Shown: positions 8,397 to 16,587, counted from the first letter of the stretch. The stretch is 26,004 nucleotides of DNA from CAYYWP01 sp964475125 (GCA_964475125.1 CAYYWP010000040.1:1-26004), one strand, 5' to 3'. The notes: generated from the letters alone by a model not told the origin. Made by a program: numbers and translations.

Positions 8397-11077
8397 GTCG
8401 CACAGACCTCGTGCTCTGGGCTCTGCCAGGCGCAGCGCCGGCAGTACTCGGCGAGGGCGTCGGCGTTGGGACCCCACACCCACGGGACTCCGTCGACCCC
8501 GGCCGTCAGGATGTCCTGTTTCGCCATTTGCTGGAACGCGCCTTCGAGATCGGGCAAATGGGCGTCCGGAGCGAGGCGGACGAGGTCCTGCGGGGTCGGC
8601 GGCGGGGAGCGGCGGTCGGCCGCCGCGAGGAACTCGGCGGCGCGCTGATAGTCTCGGCAGACGGGTTCCATCAAGGCGCGCACGAGCCACCCGAGGCGCG
8701 CATCGTCATCGGCCGGGGCTCCAGCCGCGCCGGTGGCGCGATAGCGGTTCCGGGCGAGGTGATGGCGCACGACCGGATGGGCGAGCTGCCGTTCGACGTC
8801 GTCGTAGAACCAATGGGCCCACTCGTAGCGGTAGCAGCGTTCCAGCCCCGGATCGACGGACGCCGCAACCTCGAGACGGCTGTCCAAGACCCGCCCGCCG
8901 CGTTCGGCGATCCGCGCGCTCAGCCACTCGACGTCAACCCCGGCCGCGGTGGCGCCGCTGGCGCGGACGAACGCCCGCAGGTGGAAGGTGCTGGCAGCGG
9001 TGGCCGCTTGCAACTCGCCGACGATCGTCTGGCTCAGCGCCCGCACGTCGGTGTCGGGCAGCAGGCGCAGCGGCGCTCCGGCCGCGGCATGCATGCGGCC
9101 GAGCTGAATGCGGCCGCGGGCCAGCTCGGCCAGCCAGCCGAGCAGCACGCGCAGGCGCATCGGCGCCGTGCGCTGGCCGCGCAGCTCGGCCATCATGGCC
9201 GCTTCCTCCGGCACGCGATCGTAGCCGAGCCCGATCGGGAGGATCGTGAACGACTCACGGCTCGACTGCAGGGAGCGCAGCATGCCGCGGCGGGGCGCCA
9301 GGAAGCGCCGTGCGCGGCTGCGCTGTCCCTCGATGAAGAAGAGCAGCACGCGGCGTTCCCGCACCAGTTGGTGGATCCGCCGCGTCAGCTCGGCATCCTC
9401 CCTGCCGAGGCCGCGCCGGATGTAGAAGGCGCCCGCCGCCTTGAGCAGCCGACCGAGCAACGGAATGCGCGAGAACTCCTCCGCCGCGGCGATGTACGGG
9501 ATTTCCATCGGCAGGTCCGGGCGGGTGAAGCAGAGATACGGCAGCAGGACGAAATCGGCGTAGCTGCGGTGCGCCGGGACGATGATCAGGCCGTCGCCCG
9601 GCGGGATCCGGGCGAGGGCGCGCTCGAAGGAGGGCTCGTCGAAGGTGACGCGTTCGGTGCCGCGGCGCAACGCCTTGGCGATGAGCCAGCCGAGCAGGCG
9701 ATGCATCCAGCTGCCGCGCGGCTGGCGCAGCATCCAGCGCAGGTCGCCCACGGCGGGCTGATGGCGGCGACCGGCGATCGACAGCTCGCTGCGGTCGACC
9801 TGCAAGAGGTTTTCCATCACCCCCTGGGCCACCAGGCGCAGGTAGCTCGGTGGGTCGAACCCGGCACGGGTGAGCGGCACCGAGGAGCGGAAATCGAAGG
9901 TGTTGCAGGTGAAGTAGGGAAAGACGGCGTGCAGCTGGCGAGTGCGATCGGCGAGCCGGGCCGCCGCGGTCTCCTTTCGCCGTTGGCGCGTGCAGCGAAA
10001 CCACAGCCGCGCCAGCGCCGTCGGCAGTCGATGGTAGAGGGCGTCGCGGATTTCCAGCCCGGCTCCGGGCGGGCCGACGTAGCGCAGCCGCGGCAGTCGG
10101 GCCACGGGGCGGGCGCGGAAAAAGCGCAGCACGACATCGACGCAGAGGTCGATTGGACAGGCGTTCGGCAACCCGGCGACCGCGTGTCGGATGACGGCCG
10201 CGCCGCCGGCCGCCGGGGGGTGGAACGCGGCGTCGACGACTCGCTCGCTCACGTCGTCGCAGGGGACGAGGTCGAGCGCAGTCTCCGACCGTGCGCACAA
10301 CACGCGGTGGTATCCGCTCCCGATCATGGACACGAAGGCGGCAAAGGCCGCCGGGTTGTCGATCCACCCCGGCCGAGGGCGCTCGCGGCTCGGGGTGATG
10401 ATCGACGGTCGGACGATGCTGAGTGGCACTGCTCCTTTGCGCTCGACCAAGAGGTGCTCCGCCAGTGCCTTGGTCAAGGTGTAGGTGTTCGGATGTGCCG
10501 TGGCGCGCAGCACGTCCCGTTCATCGACCTGGCCGGCATGGATGCGCGCGTAGAGTGCGGCCGCCGGCTCCGGCAGCGGCGGGAGGACCTCTTCACACAC
10601 CTGAACCCCGCCGCGGTGCGGGGTGACGTACGCCGTCGACACCGACACCAGCGAGCGCAGGTGGGTGCATGAGCGCGCCAGCTCGAGCACTTCGAGGGCG
10701 CTGGTGGTGTTGGCGGCGAGGGCCTCGGCGATCGGCAGATCGAACTCCACGCTCGCCGCGCAGTGGATGATGTGGGTGAGGGAGCCCTCGAGGGCGCGGC
10801 GCTCGGCATCGCTGAGCCCGGCCCCGGGCTGAGCGAGATCGCCGCCGACGACGGCGATGAGCGACGGCCATCCCCCGGGCAGGTTGGCGAAGGCCGGCGA
10901 GGGCACGACGCGACGCCGGAAGCGTTCGCCGGACGAGGCGGGGTGACGCGGGCGAATCTGGACCCAGATGCGCTCGATGCCGAGCTCCTCGCGCCGGCGC
11001 AGGAGCTCTTCGAGGACAACCTTGCCGAGGAACCCGGTGACGCCGGTGAGGAGGACCGTCGCAGAGGGCTCAGTCAC
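8381..11077 (-). CDS. Fused fatty acyl-CoA reductase / DHAP (glycerol-3-phosphate) acyltransferase
   Basis: An 898-residue two-enzyme protein. The N-terminal half is an extended SDR of the fatty acyl-CoA reductase (FAR, male-sterility) family: NADP loop TGVTGFLG at 11-18, catalytic Tyr199-x3-Lys203 in NTYTLTKALAEHLL, and a FAR C-terminal 'sterile' region around PYFTCNTFDF. The C-terminal half is a PlsB/GNPAT acyltransferase: catalytic H503-x4-D508 (PAHRSYADF), then FYIRRGLGR, EGQRSR at 583-588 and LPIGLGYDRVPEEA. Expected reactions: acyl-CoA to fatty alcohol, and acylation of DHAP or glycerol 3-phosphate. The preceding gene is alkyl-DHAP synthase, which uses both products. GTG 11077 overlaps the synthase stop by 8 nt; a TTG at 11101 is the alternative start. 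Fusion is visible; substrate specificity is inferred. Confidence 0.88.
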   Translation of the reverse strand: MTEPSATVLLTGVTGFLGKVVLEELLRRREELGIERIWVQIRPRHPASSGERFRRRVVPSPAFANLPGGWPSLIAVVGGDLAQPGAGLSDAERRALEGSLTHIIHCAASVEFDLPIAEALAANTTSALEVLELARSCTHLRSLVSVSTAYVTPHRGGVQVCEEVLPPLPEPAAALYARIHAGQVDERDVLRATAHPNTYTLTKALAEHLLVERKGAVPLSIVRPSIITPSRERPRPGWIDNPAAFAAFVSMIGSGYHRVLCARSETALDLVPCDDVSERVVDAAFHPPAAGGAAVIRHAVAGLPNACPIDLCVDVVLRFFRARPVARLPRLRYVGPPGAGLEIRDALYHRLPTALARLWFRCTRQRRKETAAARLADRTRQLHAVFPYFTCNTFDFRSSVPLTRAGFDPPSYLRLVAQGVMENLLQVDRSELSIAGRRHQPAVGDLRWMLRQPRGSWMHRLLGWLIAKALRRGTERVTFDEPSFERALARIPPGDGLIIVPAHRSYADFVLLPYLCFTRPDLPMEIPYIAAAEEFSRIPLLGRLLKAAGAFYIRRGLGREDAELTRRIHQLVRERRVLLFFIEGQRSRARRFLAPRRGMLRSLQSSRESFTILPIGLGYDRVPEEAAMMAELRGQRTAPMRLRVLLGWLAELARGRIQLGRMHAAAGAPLRLLPDTDVRALSQTIVGELQAATAASTFHLRAFVRASGATAAGVDVEWLSARIAERGGRVLDSRLEVAASVDPGLERCYRYEWAHWFYDDVERQLAHPVVRHHLARNRYRATGAAGAPADDDARLGWLVRALMEPVCRDYQRAAEFLAAADRRSPPPTPQDLVRLAPDAHLPDLEGAFQQMAKQDILTAGVDGVPWVWGPNADALAEYCRRCAWQSPEHEVCATHSPL

Positions 11078-12902
11078 GCGCGAGATGATCTCCGCTGACA
11101 AGGTTGCCGCTGCCGAGCACGTTGTGCGGATCGACGGCGTACTTCAGCCGCCGCTGCGCCTCGAGCAGGCCGGGTGAGGCGACGCGCGGCAGGAAACGCT
11201 GGCGCAGCTTGCCCACGCCGTGGTGGTGCGAGAGCGATCCGCCGCGGCGCAGAATCTCGTCGCGTGCGGCGCCCTCGAGCGCGGCGTACGTCTCGATCGG
11301 CTCGGCGACGCCCTTGTAATAGATGGCGAGATAGAAGTAGACGGCGACGCCGCTCGGGTAGACCTGCGTGACCCGAGCGGTGATGAACGGCTGGCCGGGC
11401 AGACCGCGGTCGGCGTGCTCGCGGCGCACGCGTTCCTTGACGCCGTCGACCAGCGATTCGACGCGATCCCACGTGACGCTGGTTTCGAACGACTCGGCCA
11501 GGATCCAGTGATCCATGACGAAGTCGCGGATGTACGCGATCCCGAAGGTCAGCTCGTAGCCGCGCCGCCCGTTCTCCGCCCCGGCCGCGATCCCGCCGTG
11601 GCGCTTGGCCAACTGCCCGACGGCGCGTTCTTGCGCCGCCACCTCGCGGGCCGTGCCTTCGTAAACGATCGTGCAGGCGCACATGCGCCAGGCGTCGAAG
11701 TGCAGAACGCGCGTCACGAGGAAGCGCTGGGCGCGGCTGCGCAGGCGGGCGAGCCCATGCGGGCGCGGCTTCAGCGCCAGGGCGAAGCGGAACTGCTCGT
11801 TGTCGACCAGACGCACGCTGGCCGGAACCGGTCCGCGGCGCTGGAGGTCGTGCAGAAAGGCGACCCCGGAGTGAAAGTCGCGCAGCGCCACGGAGGCATA
11901 GCGCTGCACCTCCGGAAGCGGGAAGATGCGGATCACGGCATGGGTGACGATCCCCAGGGTGCCCTCGGAACCGAGCAGCCAGCGCCGCGGGTCGGGGCCG
12001 GCGGACTCGCGCGGTGCCAGCGGGCCGTGCTCCACCCGCCCCATCGGTGTAATCGCCGTGACGCCGAGGACGAGGTCCTCGATGTTGCCGTAGCGGTTCT
12101 TCTTCATGCCGCTGGCGTGGGTGGCGATCCAACCGCCGAGGGTGGAGAATTCGATCGAGTCGGGCTCGTGGCCCATGGTGAAACCGTACTGTGCCAGCTG
12201 AGCCGCCAGATGACGTCCCACCGCGCCGGCCTCGACGCAGGCCATCTGATTCGTCGGGTCGATCCAACGGATGCGGTTCATGCGCCGCATGTCGACGGCG
12301 ACGACCAGCCGTTCGTCGTCGCGTGGCGGCGTCAGCGCGTTGGTGACGTTGGTGCCACCGCCGACCGGCACGAGCGAGACGCGATGGCGCTCCGCCAGCG
12401 TCACCAGCCCGTCGACATCGGCTTCGCTCTCTGGCCAGACGACGAGGTCCGGCACGCGTTCGACATGTCCGTACTTGAGCGCCCAGATGTCCTCGACGGT
12501 ATGTCCGTGGCCGCGCCGCAAGCGCGCCAGCGGCTCGTCGCTCCATTGATCGGTTCGCAGCAGCCGCGACAGGTCGCCGTGAAAGGCGGGGTGCTGGCGG
12601 GGCGTCGGGACCTGCGGCGGCCAGTTGGGCGCGCGCACATCACGCGGGTCGAGGGCGACCCCGATCGCCTCGGACATCCACGGCCGCAGATCCTCCAACG
12701 GCTCCCCGCACAGCGAGTAGCGCGATCCGGTCAGCTGGATCGCTCCGTTGGCGGTGAACTGGAAGCGCGTGTCGGCGAACCCCCACAAGTGCGGGTGCTC
12801 TTCGTCGCGCGGATCGAGGGCGAGCGGCGGCACGACGAGGCGCCCCGGTGTGGGAGCCAGGGCCGCGTCGGGAGGTTCCCACGACGAGCTGTGTTGGACC
12901 AT
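11070..12902 (-). CDS. Alkyl-dihydroxyacetonephosphate synthase (AGPS-like)
   Basis: This 610-residue FAD enzyme of the VAO/PCMH family exchanges the acyl chain of acyl-DHAP for a fatty alcohol, the step that makes the ether bond. The FAD-binding loop is PVGGGTN at 179-185. Stretches that I recognise as close to mammalian AGPS include TMGHEPDSIEFSTLGGW, SGMKKNRYGNIEDLV, GSEGTLGIVTHA, SVRLVDNEQF, ESFETS and the active-site histidines H559-H561 in LSHHHGVGKLR. No peroxisomal targeting extension is present, as expected in a bacterium. The close match to AGPS motifs makes a generic FAD-linked oxidase (GlcD-like) less likely. It is 157 nt downstream of pilX and overlaps the next gene, so the two ether-lipid genes form one unit. 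Confidence 0.92.
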   Translation of the reverse strand: MVQHSSSWEPPDAALAPTPGRLVVPPLALDPRDEEHPHLWGFADTRFQFTANGAIQLTGSRYSLCGEPLEDLRPWMSEAIGVALDPRDVRAPNWPPQVPTPRQHPAFHGDLSRLLRTDQWSDEPLARLRRGHGHTVEDIWALKYGHVERVPDLVVWPESEADVDGLVTLAERHRVSLVPVGGGTNVTNALTPPRDDERLVVAVDMRRMNRIRWIDPTNQMACVEAGAVGRHLAAQLAQYGFTMGHEPDSIEFSTLGGWIATHASGMKKNRYGNIEDLVLGVTAITPMGRVEHGPLAPRESAGPDPRRWLLGSEGTLGIVTHAVIRIFPLPEVQRYASVALRDFHSGVAFLHDLQRRGPVPASVRLVDNEQFRFALALKPRPHGLARLRSRAQRFLVTRVLHFDAWRMCACTIVYEGTAREVAAQERAVGQLAKRHGGIAAGAENGRRGYELTFGIAYIRDFVMDHWILAESFETSVTWDRVESLVDGVKERVRREHADRGLPGQPFITARVTQVYPSGVAVYFYLAIYYKGVAEPIETYAALEGAARDEILRRGGSLSHHHGVGKLRQRFLPRVASPGLLEAQRRLKYAVDPHNVLGSGNLVSGDHLARD

Positions 12903-13059
12903 GGGTGCTGGAGCGAAAAGAGCGCCAATCGTTTCACCCCGCAGGGCGCGGTGTCAATGAAGCGACGGCTCCGTGCGCGGCTCGCTCCGGGCGGTGTTCC
13001 GTCGCGCCGCAGCCGAGACATCCGGCGCCCGGCCCTCCCGGACGAGATTCCGCTGACGG

Positions 13060-14166
13060 TCAGGGCTCTGCCTCGCTCAGTTCGCGCCAAGCGGTGACGC
13101 GGGCGCGTGCGGGCAGCACGCCCGGGTAGGCCGCGGACAGCCGATCGACCACGGCGTGATCGAAGGTGATACGCCCGCGTCCCCGCAGCTCGAGGGTGTC
13201 GCCGGGTGCGCCCTGCACGATAGCCCCGGCAATTCGCACCTCGGCAGCCGCCTCGACGCGCAGGTCGCCCGCCACGGCGATCAGGCCATCGAAGGCGAGG
13301 GTTCCACTCACCTCGAGCGCGCCGTCGACGAGCAACAAGCCGCTGCCCTGCACGTCTCGCAAACGCAACGCCCCGGTGCGCACGAAGGCTCCATCGCCGA
13401 GCGTCCCGATGACTTCGGCGGCGAGGACCCGCGTCTCCGGGCGGCTGCGCGCGGCGTCAAACAGGGCGGAGACGGCCGGAATCGCCGCCGCGGTGAGACT
13501 GGGCGATCCGCCCGGGCCGCGGATGCGGCGCCTTTCCTCGGCGGTCAAACGGCCCAGCAGCCGCTCGACCGCCACCTCGCCGTGCAGCGCCATCGCCGGC
13601 ACGTCGGGCGACGCCCCGGATGCCGGCGCGCCGTCGAGGAACCAGTCGCGCTCGAGTACGAGATCCAGTGCAGCAGCATCGGAGGCGACGGCGGCCGGCA
13701 GGTACGGAACCGCGCTGCGTTCGAGCGCCGCGGCGACGGCGCGCAGGGCTCCGAGCGGGCCGTAGCCGCGCGCGATGAGCTCGGCGCGCTCGGGAGTCGA
13801 CGCCGTGACACGCACCTCGTAGCGGAACGGCGGGGCGGGAAAAAACGCCGGTGGCGAGGTGTCGAAGGGAAATTGACCGTCATCGCCTGTTGCGGCGCGC
13901 CGGTCGGGCCCGAGCGACAGGCGGTCGAAGCGCGGATCGCGGGCGAGGTCGGCGAGGGCGTGCTCGACCCCGGATTCGGCCACCGCCAGGGTCGCGCTGG
14001 CCATCCGCGTCTGGTGCTGAACCAGGAAGTCGAGGCGCGCCTGCATGACCGCGAAGGCGCCGAGCGGCAGCAGAAACGCGGTGGCGATGAGCGCGCTCAG
14101 CAGCGCCTGCCCGCGTTGCGTGCCGGTCGTCCGCGGGCGGGCCCGTCTCGGCTCAGAACGCGGCAT
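13060..14166 (-). CDS. pilX: PilX-like pilus assembly protein with C-terminal beta-helix-like region
   Basis: This 368-residue protein has one N-terminal hydrophobic helix after a basic leader (QRGQALLSALIATAFLLP, about residues 17-35) and the PilX_N-type stretch LAVAESGVEHALADL. As in other PilX proteins, no Glu+5 prepilin signature is present. The C-terminal third (about 265-345) is a run of short hydrophobic beta-repeats (TGALRLRD, GALEVSGTLAFDG, GDLRVEAAAEVRIAG) resembling a bactofilin or right-handed beta-helix. ATG 14166 overlaps the pilW end by 14 nt; the ORF continues upstream only as an antiframe of pilW. It is the last gene of the minor-pilin operon; pilY1 and pilE do not follow. 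Confidence 0.8.
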   Translation of the reverse strand: MPRSEPRRARPRTTGTQRGQALLSALIATAFLLPLGAFAVMQARLDFLVQHQTRMASATLAVAESGVEHALADLARDPRFDRLSLGPDRRAATGDDGQFPFDTSPPAFFPAPPFRYEVRVTASTPERAELIARGYGPLGALRAVAAALERSAVPYLPAAVASDAAALDLVLERDWFLDGAPASGASPDVPAMALHGEVAVERLLGRLTAEERRRIRGPGGSPSLTAAAIPAVSALFDAARSRPETRVLAAEVIGTLGDGAFVRTGALRLRDVQGSGLLLVDGALEVSGTLAFDGLIAVAGDLRVEAAAEVRIAGAIVQGAPGDTLELRGRGRITFDHAVVDRLSAAYPGVLPARARVTAWRELSEAEP

Positions 14167-14755
14167 TGCGCAGGGCGACGGTCGTCTGATGCAGGCGGCG
14201 CAACGGCCGCTGGTAGGCGGGGTCCGGGTGCGGCACCTCGACGGCGACGGACACGTCGACGCGACGGACGCGGCGGCGTTGCGCCGCATCGAGCCCACCA
14301 CTGGCGTCGAGCCGGCTTCCGTCGGCCGCGACGTACTGCAAGCGCAGGCCATCGGCCGGCACGTCGTCGAGCAGCGGCTGCGGGGGCGCTCCGCCCTGGC
14401 GGCGGACGAGGGCGCGGCGATCGGACACGTAGGCGTATCCCACCGCTTCGCCGGGGTCATCGCTGTCGCCGTCGCCGTTGAGGTCGCGGACGATGGCCAC
14501 GGCGTCCACGGCGGCTTGATGCAGACCGTTTCCGAGTGCACCGGCGGGGCTGAAGCCGGCATCGCGCAGGTCCGTCGCGATCAACTGCGCGCCGAGGCGG
14601 GCCGCTTCCTCGGCCTCGGCCGCCGCCGCCAGCACGGCCACGCCGCGCAACATGGTGCGGGAGAACTGCTGGATGCCGGCCGCCAACAGCGCCAAGACAA
14701 GCAGGCTCACCAACAGCTCGACCACGCTCGCGCCGCCCTGCCGGCGTCGGACCAT
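14153..14755 (-). CDS. pilW: Minor pilin PilW-like protein
   Basis: A 200-residue prepilin. The type III leader MVRRRQGG is cut before A9, giving ASVVELLVSLLVLALL with Glu at +5. The conserved PilW stretch LIATDLRDAGF lies at about 58-68. The remainder contains an Asp/Gly-rich loop (DLNGDGDSDDPGEA) of calcium-binding appearance and a pilin-like beta region. ATG 14755 shares its A with the pilV stop (TGATG), so it is preferred over a TTG three bases upstream. It is expected in the inner membrane before assembly as part of the pilus-tip priming complex. Confidence 0.85.
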   Translation of the reverse strand: MVRRRQGGASVVELLVSLLVLALLAAGIQQFSRTMLRGVAVLAAAAEAEEAARLGAQLIATDLRDAGFSPAGALGNGLHQAAVDAVAIVRDLNGDGDSDDPGEAVGYAYVSDRRALVRRQGGAPPQPLLDDVPADGLRLQYVAADGSRLDASGGLDAAQRRRVRRVDVSVAVEVPHPDPAYQRPLRRLHQTTVALRNAAF

Positions 14756-15102
14756 CAACGGCTCCGGCGCAGCAGGCCGGCGAGCGCCAGGTGCTGCGGG
14801 CCGCGATCATGCCACTCGACCGTGATGGCGACGTGCTCGAGGTCGGCGACGCCGTCGAACGCCGCGCCGCGCGCGCGCAGGGTGAACGGGCCGACCTGCA
14901 CCGCCTCCTCGTCGCGTTCGCCGGCATGCCAGCGTTCGAGCCGCTGCTCGGCCAACGCCAGCGCCTGCAACCCGCGGGCGCTGCTGGCGCGCGTGCGCTG
15001 GGCGATCACCAGCGTCTGGGCCAACGCCGCGGCGCCGATGGCGAAGAGCAGCATCGCCACCACGACCTCGATCAGCGTAAAGCCGCCGCGGTGCGCCGCC
15101 AT
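14755..15102 (-). CDS. pilV: Minor pilin PilV-like protein
   Basis: A short 115-residue prepilin: leader MAAHRGG, cleavage before F8, then FTLIEVVVAMLLFAIG with Glu at +5. The following helix (ALALAEQRLERWHAGE) and small beta part fit PilV/GspI-type minor pilins. The ATG shares one base with the fimT stop (TGATG) and the stop shares one base with the pilW ATG, so the three are tightly coupled. PilV and GspI are hard to separate by sequence; the presence of PilW and PilX genes favours the pilus system. Confidence 0.85.
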   Translation of the reverse strand: MAAHRGGFTLIEVVVAMLLFAIGAAALAQTLVIAQRTRASSARGLQALALAEQRLERWHAGERDEEAVQVGPFTLRARGAAFDGVADLEHVAITVEWHDRGPQHLALAGLLRRSR

Positions 15103-15545
15103 CACCGCACCTGCATGCGCCCGGCGATGTCGACGACGATGCGCCGTTGATCGCCGCGTCGGTTGCGTAAGGTCAGTGTGCCGAACGTCGCGGCGAAGCC
15201 GCGCGGCCGAAAGGCGAAGCCATCGCCGCCGGCGCTGCAGGCCACGGCGTCGATGCCGTCCGGCAGGCGTGTGGCCGGCCCGACACGCTCGTAGCCCGTG
15301 GCTCCTCGGCGCTCGTGCTGGTAGACGGTACCGGGGATCAGGAAGCGCACCCGACGAGTGGTCCCGCCGGCGATGGCGGTGGCGCGCGCCAGCTTCAGAT
15401 CCATCACCACTTGTCGCGCCGCGGCCGCCAGCCGCCAGCCGTCGAGGCGGCGCTGCGCACTGGGCAGCGCGATGCCGCTCAGGGCCGCGATGAGGCCGAG
15501 CACCACCAGGAGCTCGAGGAGCGTGAAACCGCGCCGCGCCGCCAT
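15102..15545 (-). CDS. fimT: Minor pilin FimT/GspH-like protein
   Basis: A 147-residue prepilin with leader MAARRG cut before F7 and FTLLELLVVLGLIAALS with Glu at +5. The helix is followed by ARQVVMDLKLARATAIAGG, typical of the GspH/FimT domain. A GTG at 15551 would add two residues; ATG 15545 is chosen although no clear Shine-Dalgarno precedes either. It is first in the fimT-pilV-pilW-pilX operon, and a TTGACA-type promoter candidate lies just upstream. Confidence 0.87.
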   Translation of the reverse strand: MAARRGFTLLELLVVLGLIAALSGIALPSAQRRLDGWRLAAAARQVVMDLKLARATAIAGGTTRRVRFLIPGTVYQHERRGATGYERVGPATRLPDGIDAVACSAGGDGFAFRPRGFAATFGTLTLRNRRGDQRRIVVDIAGRMQVR

Positions 15546-15555
15546 GGACACTGAC

Positions 15556-15582
15556 GTAGTAGACGAGAGATATGTTTGTCAA
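15556..15582 (-). promoter_or_regulatory. Candidate sigma-70-type promoter for the minor-pilin operon
   Basis: Reading on the minus strand, a perfect TTGACA lies at 15582-15577 and a weak TACTAC at 15561-15556, with a 15-bp spacer. The local AT content is much higher than the surroundings. The spacer is short and the -10 poor, so the call rests on the -35 box and the position directly before fimT. Confidence 0.35.
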
Positions 15583-15678
15583 TTATCACTCTGCAGCCAT
15601 GCGAGGCCGTGATGTCGGACGGCGAGCCCGCGGCCAGGCCTAGGGACTGGCGGGGCGGGCCTAGTCTATGAGCCTGTT

Positions 15679-15751
15679 AAAAAACGCGTTCCGCCCACCC
15701 TTCGACGGGCTCAGGGCATGTCCTGAGCCCGTCGAAGGGTGGGCGGAACGC
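15679..15751 (-). terminator. 30-bp perfect palindrome plus T6 after pilD (REP-like terminator)
   Basis: The arms 15686-15715 and 15722-15751 are perfect 30-bp inverted repeats around a 6-nt loop. On the minus strand the stem is followed by GTTTTTT (15685-15679), so it looks like an intrinsic terminator for transcripts running out of pilD. The core ttcgacgggctcagg belongs to a type of palindrome that recurs between genes in many GC-rich genomes, so this is probably a dispersed repeat serving as a terminator. Confidence 0.75.
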
Positions 15752-15772
15752 TTTGTGGCACAAGCAGTTCCC

Positions 15773-15801
15773 GCTCATCCTGGGCCCGTCGAAGAATGAG
15801 C
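15773..15801. repeat. Degenerate second copy of the ttcgacgggctcagg-type palindrome
   Basis: The ends gctcat and atgagc are inverted repeats, and the interior (ctgggcccgtcgaag) reads, on the minus strand, as a variant of the core ttcgacgggctcagg in the neighbouring palindrome. It lies 21 bp from that larger palindrome and 21 bp from the pilD stop. It is probably a decayed copy of the same repeat family. Confidence 0.5.
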
Positions 15802-15822
15802 GCGGGCTTGTTCAACGGACTG

Positions 15823-16587
15823 CTACGCCCCCGCTAATCCGAGGTACCAGGCGATCAAGGCATCGCCCCAGAACAGGGCGCAGGCGGCGCCGATGGCGAG
15901 AAACGGACCGAACGGGATCGCCATCTTCGTATCCCGGCCGCGCGCCGCCATCAGCGCCAAGCCGATGGCCGTACCCAACAGCGAGGCGAGCAGCAGGGTC
16001 ACCGGGATGGCGCGCCAACCGAGAAAGGCGCCGATCATGGCCAACAGTTTGATGTCGCCACCGCCCATGCCTTCCCGCCCGGTCAGCCATTCATACCCGG
16101 CCGCCACGGCCCAGAGGATGCCGCCGCCGAGGGCGATGCCGAGCAGCGACGCGGACCAGCTCGGCTGATCGAACCACAGCGCCGCTGCGAAGCCGACGAA
16201 GATCCCGGGAACGCTGATCGCGTCGGGAATGATCTGATGATCGAGGTCGACGAACGAGATCACGATCAGCGCGGCGAGAAAGGCGAAGGCCAGCAGCGCC
16301 GGCGCCGTCGGGCCGAAGGCGTTCACGACTCCGACCGCGCTGAGGCCGCCGAGCGCCTCGACCAGCGGGTAACGCCAGCCGATGCCCTCGCCGCAGCTGC
16401 GGCAGCGGCCGCGCAGCCAGAGGTAGCTGAGGATCGGGATGTTGTCGTACGGCTTGATGGCCGTGCCACAGCGCGGACAATGCGAGGCCGGGAAGGCCAC
16501 CGACCCGCCGCTCGGGAGGCGGTGGATGCAGACGTTGAGGAAGCTGCCGATCACGGCACCGAGGACGAAGACGACGAAGGTTAGCAT
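15823..16587 (-). CDS. pilD: Prepilin peptidase / N-methyltransferase PilD
   Basis: A 254-residue polytopic inner-membrane aspartyl protease that cleaves prepilins after glycine and N-methylates the new terminus. The cytoplasmic zinc module is C37, C40 (CPRC) and C62, C65 (CRSC). Catalytic aspartates lie in FVDLDHQIIPD and in the GxGD-type motif EGMGGGDIKLLAMIGAFLG. Length and the roughly eight hydrophobic segments are normal. Substrates in view are PilA, FimT, PilV and PilW. The gene starts 66 nt after the third TMTC-like gene, so it probably ends the long pilG-H-I run, and a strong terminator follows it. Confidence 0.95.
   Translation of the reverse strand: MLTFVVFVLGAVIGSFLNVCIHRLPSGGSVAFPASHCPRCGTAIKPYDNIPILSYLWLRGRCRSCGEGIGWRYPLVEALGGLSAVGVVNAFGPTAPALLAFAFLAALIVISFVDLDHQIIPDAISVPGIFVGFAAALWFDQPSWSASLLGIALGGGILWAVAAGYEWLTGREGMGGGDIKLLAMIGAFLGWRAIPVTLLLASLLGTAIGLALMAARGRDTKMAIPFGPFLAIGAACALFWGDALIAWYLGLAGA

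Noticed and set aside
11078..11101. TTG start for the reductase-acyltransferase, adding 8 residues
   Set aside because: No Shine-Dalgarno precedes it. GTG 11077 overlaps the upstream stop in the compact style of this locus. The choice remains uncertain.
11220..13097. 625-codon plus-strand open frame opposite the alkyl-DHAP synthase
   Set aside because: It is antisense to an enzyme with many conserved motifs and has no recognisable feature of its own.
15637..15664. Direct repeat ggcctag spaced 21 bp, as a target duplication
   Set aside because: Seven bases in GC-rich DNA is weak, the enclosed 14 bp is not an element, and the nearby palindrome does not sit between the copies.
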